Positions 6,065-10,409 of a stretch of 10,409 nt of DNA are shown piece after piece. The notes beneath the pieces are model-generated. The model did no database searches and had not been told where the DNA came from. It saw only the letters and a program-made list of their open reading frames with translations. How positions within the stretch are numbered: the stretch's first letter is position 1; each line of letters opens with the position of its first letter. This DNA comes from an uncultured bacterium (lineage in GTDB: Bacteria > Bacillota > Clostridia > Oscillospirales > Acutalibacteraceae): the NCBI GenBank assembly GCA_905215105.1, contig CAJMOI010000059.1:1-10409 (forward strand). Direction: 5' to 3'. The translations under genes and the position numbers were made by a program.

Positions 6065-6856
6065 CTATTTCCGTTTTCCCTTGCGCTTCTCCCACGCTTG
6101 CTGAAGCCATTGCAGCGGCTCTCCGTTGCGAAGAGATTTCATGGTAGGAAAAGCCCGGAGCAATCGGCGCTGCACCGGGGAGATTTTTTCCAGACGTGCC
6201 AGCCGCTCCCGGACAGACTGCATGGCCGGACTGTCCGTCAGATAACCGGAAATGGCGGCATGAGCAGTCCGAAGAGGCGTTCCGCTTTCCCGAATCTCAT
6301 CCAGCACCTGCTGAAGCTGCTGCAATTTGCCGTTCAGCGACAGAATGGAATGGAGGGTAATCAACGTGTCCGTCAGGAAATACAGCACAATGGTGCACAC
6401 AATCCAGGGACGAAGGAACCAGGGAATCAGATGGAGCAGGTGCAGCAAAAATGGATGAAGCACCAGCATGGTCACCAGACAGAGCACGCCAAACAGCAGG
6501 GAATTGAGCAGACAGATCCGCCCTTTGTAATTGAAGCGGTTTTGGGAATAGTCCCACCAGGTGGTGTGGAACAGCGTCTCCAGCATCCATCCGGTGATGT
6601 ATTCCAGCGTTGTGGTCAGAATCACGCCTGCCACAAACACCAACGGTATTTCGATATAAAAGGGATAGCCGGTAAAGGGCTTTAACAGGCTGGTAATCAG
6701 CAGGCCCCCAATTCCGTACACGGGACAAAACGGGCCATTGAGGAAGCCACGGTTGGTCCACTTCTTAAAGAGGAAGGAACAGAAAATACTCTCGCACAGC
6801 CAGCCTAAAAAGCTGTATATGGTAAATAAAAAAATCATCAATTCTATAGGATGCAT
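6065..6856 (-). CDS. PF06541 family membrane protein (annotated as putative ABC-transporter type IV/CmpB)
   Basis: This 263-residue protein carries the conserved landmarks of this Firmicute membrane family: FLGWLCESIF (17-26), NRGFLNGPFCPVYGIGGL (35-52), and TTLEYITGWMLE with WWDYS, RFN and GRICLLNS (82-119). Hydrophobic helices occur near 5-28, 43-60, 70-90, 115-135 and 149-170. After them comes a cytoplasmic tail of about 90 residues that starts as a likely coiled coil (GKLQQLQQVLDEIRES, 176-191) and ends very basic (KRKGKRK). The ABC label is an inherited family name; no ATPase lies nearby and the function is unknown. I start at the ATG at 6856, with a GAGAGGA site upstream; in-frame codons back to 6892 lack a better site. 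It follows the flippase gene after 83 bases without a clear terminator, so the two are probably co-transcribed, and it ends at the terminator at 6005-6041. Confidence 0.88.
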   Translation of the reverse strand: MHPIELMIFLFTIYSFLGWLCESIFCSFLFKKWTNRGFLNGPFCPVYGIGGLLITSLLKPFTGYPFYIEIPLVFVAGVILTTTLEYITGWMLETLFHTTWWDYSQNRFNYKGRICLLNSLLFGVLCLVTMLVLHPFLLHLLHLIPWFLRPWIVCTIVLYFLTDTLITLHSILSLNGKLQQLQQVLDEIRESGTPLRTAHAAISGYLTDSPAMQSVRERLARLEKISPVQRRLLRAFPTMKSLRNGEPLQWLQQAWEKRKGKRK

Positions 6857-6939
6857 GACAAATCCTCTCCATTTTCCCGGACAAACCGGCACAAGCCCGG
6901 CCCAGTCCGCTCTCCTTTTTCTGTTTCAGTGTACCCCCA

Positions 6940-8469
6940 TTATATAGCTTTTGTCAATGAATGGCGGGAAAATATTCCCTTTCGTTTTTGTAAGACTGCT
7001 TTGATTCCCAATACATATAGCAGATAGCCTCCACCGGTACAGGTTACCGCCAATATCAGCCCCAACGGCTGGGAAACCGAAGGAACCGGCAGCATGCTCC
7101 ACCCGCCGATGCAAACACCGGCGCCCAACAAAGGCAGCACGACCCACTCCATCATGCGAAACCGGATACCCGCTGTTTTCAAAAGCCGGGAAAGGCTCAG
7201 CGTCACATTCAGAATCCCGCAGGAATATAGAATGCAGAAATACCCTTTCAGCCCCATTAACGGAAGAATCCCCGCCATCAGCGCCACCCGAAGGGAAGCA
7301 TCCAAGGTATTATAGGCCAATGAGCGCAGCTGCTGATCCAGTCCTTTCAGCAGGCCGTCCGTCACCATATCCAGATATAACAGGGGAACCAGCGGCGCCA
7401 ACAGCCGCAGCAGTTCTCCCGCTTCTTCCTGCCGGTAAAAAAGCACCCCGATTTCCCTTCCGAAAGCCACAAAAAAGCACGCCGTAAAGACAGAAAACAA
7501 TAGGGTCAACCGCAGAGAGCGGCCGGTAACGGACGCGATGGAACGGTTTTTGCCCGCAGCCAGCGACTCGGACATTTCCGGAATCAACAGGGAAGCGAAA
7601 GCTCCCAGAAAACAGGAAGGAAAAAACAGCAGGGGCATGACCATCCCCTGTAACATTCCATATTGCGCCAGCGCAGCCGAAGCCGTTGCGCCGCATTTCC
7701 GCAGCCCCAGGGGTATCAGCAGGTTCTCCGCTGCTGAAAGCACACTTCGGGCTGCATGACTCAGGGTACTGGGAAGGGTGATATGCAAAATAGCTTTCCC
7801 CGCACCCGTACAGGGGCGGTTTTGTGCACTCCGATACCGACGCACATGAAGGCGGTACAGAAGAAAAGAACACCCACAGGAAACCCCTTCTCCTACAGTA
7901 GCGCCCAACATGGAATACAGGCAGGCATCCGCCACGGTTTTGGGAGACAGCAGCCAGAACGCCGCCACTGTCAGAGAAATAGTGGCCAGCTGTTCCGCAA
8001 ATTCACTGATAGCAGAACGGATGACACCCCGAACCGCCAGAAAATATCCCCTCATACAGGCGCTCAGAGCCATAAAGGGCAGTCCCGGCACCAGCATCCG
8101 CAAGGCCTGCGCCGAATTGCCCCCAAGGAATTTTTCCGAAAGAGAATCAGCACCCAGCCACAAAACCACGCAGGCTGTCAGGCTCATCAGCAAGCTGAAC
8201 CCAAAACACCTTGCTACAGCCGAAGGAATGGTTTCCGGCTGCTTTTTGCCCATGGCGCTGGTCACCAGACGGGTTACTGTCAGGCTGACCCCGGCGGTGG
8301 AAATGGCCACAGCCGGAAGAAACACCGATAAAATCAACTGATACGCACCCATTCCCTCCGGCCCGATGAGCTGGGAAAACCACACCCGGAACCCCATATA
8401 CAGAAACCGCCCCACCAGAGAGGAAAGGGTGAGAATCACGGCGTTGATGAAAAATGCCTTCTTTTTCAC
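6940..8469 (-). CDS. SpoVB-like oligosaccharide/lipid flippase (MOP/MATE superfamily)
   Basis: This 509-residue polytopic protein has about 14 hydrophobic helices, matching the size of SpoVB/MurJ-type flippases, which move lipid-linked cell wall or cortex precursors across the membrane. The N-terminus is typical: KKKAFFINAVILTLSSLVGR, then FSQLIGPEGMGAYQL and STAGVSLTVTRLV, close in pattern to SpoVB, YtgP and YkvU. I start at the GTG at 8469 because AAGGAG lies eight bases upstream and the known N-terminal pattern begins here; codons back to 8667 encode unrelated sequence across the intergenic region. Several SpoVB-like paralogues usually occur per genome, so a role in spore cortex is likely but not certain. 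It is divergent from prmA and probably forms an operon with the PF06541 gene downstream. Confidence 0.9.
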   Translation of the reverse strand: MKKKAFFINAVILTLSSLVGRFLYMGFRVWFSQLIGPEGMGAYQLILSVFLPAVAISTAGVSLTVTRLVTSAMGKKQPETIPSAVARCFGFSLLMSLTACVVLWLGADSLSEKFLGGNSAQALRMLVPGLPFMALSACMRGYFLAVRGVIRSAISEFAEQLATISLTVAAFWLLSPKTVADACLYSMLGATVGEGVSCGCSFLLYRLHVRRYRSAQNRPCTGAGKAILHITLPSTLSHAARSVLSAAENLLIPLGLRKCGATASAALAQYGMLQGMVMPLLFFPSCFLGAFASLLIPEMSESLAAGKNRSIASVTGRSLRLTLLFSVFTACFFVAFGREIGVLFYRQEEAGELLRLLAPLVPLLYLDMVTDGLLKGLDQQLRSLAYNTLDASLRVALMAGILPLMGLKGYFCILYSCGILNVTLSLSRLLKTAGIRFRMMEWVVLPLLGAGVCIGGWSMLPVPSVSQPLGLILAVTCTGGGYLLYVLGIKAVLQKRKGIFSRHSLTKAI

Positions 8470-8496
8470 ACATATCGCTCCTTCCCCGCTTTTCCA

Positions 8497-8526
8497 CTTA
8501 TATGAAACGAACGGGGGAAAACATTC
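8497..8526 (-). promoter_or_regulatory. Weak candidate promoter of the SpoVB-like gene
   Basis: On the minus strand, CATATAAG (8497-8504) lies 28 bases before the GTG start, and GAATG (8522-8526) lies 17 bases further upstream. The -10 could be read as sigma-A (TATAAG) or, loosely, as a sporulation-sigma CATA-type box. Neither has a convincing -35, so this is a pointer rather than a call. Confidence 0.25.
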
Positions 8527-8556
8527 CGGGGACTGGTTTTTTGGGGCGGTTTCCTG

Positions 8557-8562
8557 TATAAT
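8557..8562 (+). promoter_or_regulatory. -10 box of the prmA promoter
   Basis: A perfect TATAAT (8557-8562) stands 34 bases before the prmA ATG. No good -35 is visible at 16-18 bases upstream (the region reads CTGGTTTT), so strength is uncertain. It is the only clear promoter element on the plus strand of this 127-base divergent gap. Confidence 0.5.
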
Positions 8563-8596
8563 ATGTGGAAAGCGATCTATGAACGGAGGAAGAAAA

Positions 8597-9514
8597 ATGG
8601 ACTGGACCGAAGTAACCATCACCGTCAACGCCAAAGACGTGGACAAAGCGGGAGACATTGCCAACATGGTGGTGCCCTACGGGATTTATATCGAGGACTA
8701 TTCCAATCTGGAAGAAGAAGCCTGGGAAATCGCCCATATTGACCTGATTGATGAGGATTTGCTGCAAAAAGACCGCAGCAAAGCACTGGTGCATATTTAC
8801 ATCAGCCCGGAGGAAAGCCCGGCAGAGGCCGTGGCCTTTCTGCGAGAGCGGTATATCGCCGAAGGAATTGAAAATGAGATCTGTCTGGACTCCTGTGTGG
8901 AAGAGGACTGGATCAACAACTGGAAACAGTACTTCAAGCCCATTCCCGTGGGTCAGAAGCTGCTGATCCGTCCCACCTGGGAAGAAGTCAAGGACAGCGG
9001 CGGGCGCACAGTACTGGATCTGGACCCGGGTCTGGCCTTCGGTACCGGCACCCACGAAACCACCCGCCTGTGCATGGAGCTGCTGGAGCAGTATGTCCGG
9101 CCCGGCATGAACGTGCTGGACGTGGGCTGCGGCAGCGGCATTCTCTCGGTGGCGGCGCTGCTTCTGGGCGCTGACAAAGCAGTGGGCGTAGACATCGACG
9201 AGCTGGCTGTCAAAACCGCGGTGGAGAACGCGGAAATCAACCATGTGGAAAACCGGTTCACCGGTATCTGCGGCAACCTGACCGATCAGGTCACCGGCAC
9301 CTATGACATTGTGGTCGCCAACATCGTGGCGGATGTCATTATCATGCTGACCAAAGACGTAGAGCAGTTCATGAAGCCGGACACTGTATACCTGATGAGC
9401 GGCATCATCGACACCCGGGAACAGGATGTGCTGACCGCAGTGGAACAGCACTTCACCATCATTGACCGGAAAGAAGAAAAAGGCTGGGTCGCGCTGAGCG
9501 CAAAGCGGAAGTAA
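8597..9514 (+). CDS. prmA: Ribosomal protein L11 methyltransferase PrmA
   Basis: This AdoMet-dependent enzyme trimethylates ribosomal protein L11 in the cytoplasm. It is 305 residues, the normal length. The N-terminal substrate-recognition domain (about 1-100) begins MDWTEVTITV. The linker holds the family signature LDPGLAFGTGTHETTRLCM. Motif I is LDVGCGSGIL (174-183), motif II is AVGVDIDELAV, and the catalytic-pocket motif is VVANI (239-243, with Asn242). All motifs are intact. I start at the ATG at 8597, with GGAGGA six bases upstream; the frame runs back to 8366 but only through intergenic DNA and the antisense of the flippase gene. A terminator follows within 14 bases, so it looks like a single-gene unit. 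Confidence 0.97.
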   Translation: MDWTEVTITVNAKDVDKAGDIANMVVPYGIYIEDYSNLEEEAWEIAHIDLIDEDLLQKDRSKALVHIYISPEESPAEAVAFLRERYIAEGIENEICLDSCVEEDWINNWKQYFKPIPVGQKLLIRPTWEEVKDSGGRTVLDLDPGLAFGTGTHETTRLCMELLEQYVRPGMNVLDVGCGSGILSVAALLLGADKAVGVDIDELAVKTAVENAEINHVENRFTGICGNLTDQVTGTYDIVVANIVADVIIMLTKDVEQFMKPDTVYLMSGIIDTREQDVLTAVEQHFTIIDRKEEKGWVALSAKRK

Positions 9515-9527
9515 TCCCGCTCCAGCC

Positions 9528-9567
9528 AAAGGCGCAGGCAGAGCAGGGCTTCCGTCTGCGCCTTTTT
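9528..9567 (+). terminator. Rho-independent terminator of prmA
   Basis: AAAGGCGCAG (9528-9537) pairs perfectly with CTGCGCCTTT (9556-9565) around an 18-base loop, ending in T5 (9563-9567). It starts 13 bases after the prmA stop. Confidence 0.9.
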
Positions 9568-9590
9568 GATTGCCATCTATGATGTGTAAA

Positions 9591-9643
9591 ATTGTAGCAT
9601 ACCGCCCAAAAGGTTTGTATTGCCTTTTCCGTCATGCTACAAT
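9591..9643. repeat. Nested inverted repeats around the HAD gene promoter
   Basis: ATTGTAGCAT (9591-9600) and ATGCTACAAT (9634-9643) are perfect 10-bp inverted arms separated by 33 bases. Inside them AAAAGG (9608-9613) and CCTTTT (9623-9628) form a second pair with a 9-base loop. The promoter -35 box lies between the inner arms' loop and the right inner arm, and the right outer arm touches the -10. A paired operator for a repressor is a plausible use; none is known. Confidence 0.55.
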
Positions 9644-9648
9644 AAAAT
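9620..9648 (+). promoter_or_regulatory. Sigma-A promoter of the HAD phosphatase gene
   Basis: TTGCCT (9620-9625) and TAAAAT (9643-9648) are 17 bases apart. A second overlapping reading, TTGTAT (9615-9620) with TACAAT (9638-9643), also has a 17-base spacer. Either gives a leader of about 25 bases carrying GAGGAG. The preceding prmA terminator makes an independent promoter necessary. Confidence 0.6.
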
Positions 9649-9678
9649 TATCAATTATCGACAAGAGGAGAAACCTTT

Positions 9679-10409
9679 ATGGAGCTGAAAAATCTTTTGC
9701 TGATTTCCGATATTGACGGCACATTGATTGATAAAAATTATCAGATTCCCGCCAGAAACCGGGAAGCCATTGAAAAGCTGGAAAAAGCCGGCGGCGGCTT
9801 CGCCATCGCCACCGGGCGCTCCTGGGAATCGGTGGCGCAGTGCATCCGGGGGCTTCCCGTCAACCGCCCCTGTGTGCTGGCTAACGGCGGCGTCATTTTC
9901 GACATGGAAAAGCGGCAGCCGGTCTGGTTTCAGGCCCTCCCGGAAGAGGCAAAGGAATACACCCACCGTATCATGGAAGCCTTCCCAGAGGCAGGCATTG
10001 AGGTTTTCACCGCCTCCGACGTGTGGATTCTGCGGCAGAACGAAATTACCCTCGCCCACATTACCCATGAAGGGCTTCATTTTCAGCTGGTTTCCGAGGA
10101 AGAAATCCGGGAACCCTGGTGCAAGGTGCTGGTGGCTTCTCTGGAGCAGGACGCGCTGAAAGAGTTCTGTGACCGGACGCCCCATGAAGGAATGCGGTTT
10201 GTGGCTTCTTCCGACCGGTATTGGGAAATGCTTCCGGAACAGGCCGATAAGGGAACCGGCATTCAAAAGCTGGCGGAGCTCTGCGGCATTCCCATGGAAT
10301 CCGTTGCGGCCATCGGGGACTATTACAATGATCTGGAAATGCTGCAAACGGCGGGGATCACCGCCGTCCCCCAAAACGGCCCGGAGGAAATCCAAAAACT
10401 GGCTGATGT
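9679..10409 (+). CDS. Cof-type HAD-superfamily phosphatase (partial, C-terminus outside window)
   Basis: This is a cytoplasmic Mg-dependent phosphatase of the Cof/YbiV-like HAD subfamily (type IIB cap), which usually acts on small phosphorylated metabolites. 243 codons are visible and about 25 are probably missing. All four HAD motifs are present: SDIDGT with the nucleophile Asp11 and acid/base Asp13, ATGRS for motif II, Lys191 in ADKGTG for motif III, and GDYYNDLEM (213-221) for motif IV with Asp214 and Asp218. The cap domain lies between about residues 85 and 185. The ATG at 9679 has GAGGAG nine to ten bases upstream. It has its own promoter after the prmA terminator. The substrate cannot be predicted. 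Confidence 0.93.
   Translation, partial: MELKNLLLISDIDGTLIDKNYQIPARNREAIEKLEKAGGGFAIATGRSWESVAQCIRGLPVNRPCVLANGGVIFDMEKRQPVWFQALPEEAKEYTHRIMEAFPEAGIEVFTASDVWILRQNEITLAHITHEGLHFQLVSEEEIREPWCKVLVASLEQDALKEFCDRTPHEGMRFVASSDRYWEMLPEQADKGTGIQKLAELCGIPMESVAAIGDYYNDLEMLQTAGITAVPQNGPEEIQKLAD

Noticed and set aside
8366..8596. N-terminal extension of prmA
   Set aside because: It reads across the antisense of the flippase gene and the divergent promoter region. PrmA proteins begin near the ATG at 8597, which has GGAGGA.
8470..8667. 66-codon N-terminal extension of the SpoVB-like protein
   Set aside because: It overlaps the prmA promoter and coding start on the other strand. The family N-terminus begins at the GTG at 8469 with AAGGAG upstream.
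8498..9529. 343-codon open frame on the minus strand
   Set aside because: It is antisense to prmA, whose motifs are complete. The composition (His, Val, Gln and Asp-rich) is typical of a shadow frame and no ribosome binding site supports it.
9655..10395. 246-codon open frame on the minus strand
   Set aside because: It is antisense to the HAD phosphatase, which has all four catalytic motifs.

Overview
The window looks like chromosomal DNA from a spore-forming Firmicute of class Clostridia, most likely a gut Oscillospiraceae/Ruminococcaceae-type bacterium. This rests on mid-range G+C, strong AGGAGG-type ribosome binding sites, near-consensus sigma-A promoters, a SpoVB-like flippase, a YczE/YitT-type protein, a PF06541 membrane protein and an M3 oligoendopeptidase of the 'not PepF' type. 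The genus assignment is inference. I see no rRNA, tRNA, CRISPR array, IS element or phage gene.

Left part (1-2836, minus strand): a four-gene stress-response-style operon. In transcription order it holds an ECF-type sigma factor (2294-2836), a six-helix membrane protein of unknown function (1530-2297), a BcrA-type ABC ATPase (673-1536) and an ABC-2-type permease starting at 605. The genes overlap or lie close together. The sigma gene is preceded by two overlapping promoters: a sigma-A site and a TGAAAC/CGAATA site of the kind ECF sigmas read, which suggests autoregulation. The permease does not continue as a permease. After one membrane helix and part of the following loop, the same open frame becomes the C-terminal half of a TrmN6-like tRNA adenine methyltransferase (NPPY motif present, AdoMet-binding motif I absent). 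This is either a deletion fusion or an assembly join, and it is the main anomaly of the window.

Middle (2837-6064): a divergent intergenic region, then an M3 oligoendopeptidase on the plus strand with a leader hairpin. A strong bidirectional terminator separates it from the convergent marR-yczE pair. That pair has a near-perfect sigma-A promoter and an inverted repeat placed at the start of transcription, so autorepression is likely.

Right part (6065-10409): a minus-strand pair, a SpoVB-like lipid/oligosaccharide flippase followed by a PF06541 membrane protein and a terminator. Divergent from it is prmA (ribosomal protein L11 methyltransferase), ended by its own terminator. Last comes a Cof-type HAD phosphatase that runs off the window end. 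Its promoter lies between the arms of a perfect 10-bp inverted repeat. All non-coding gaps are shorter than 300 bases and their visible content is listed.
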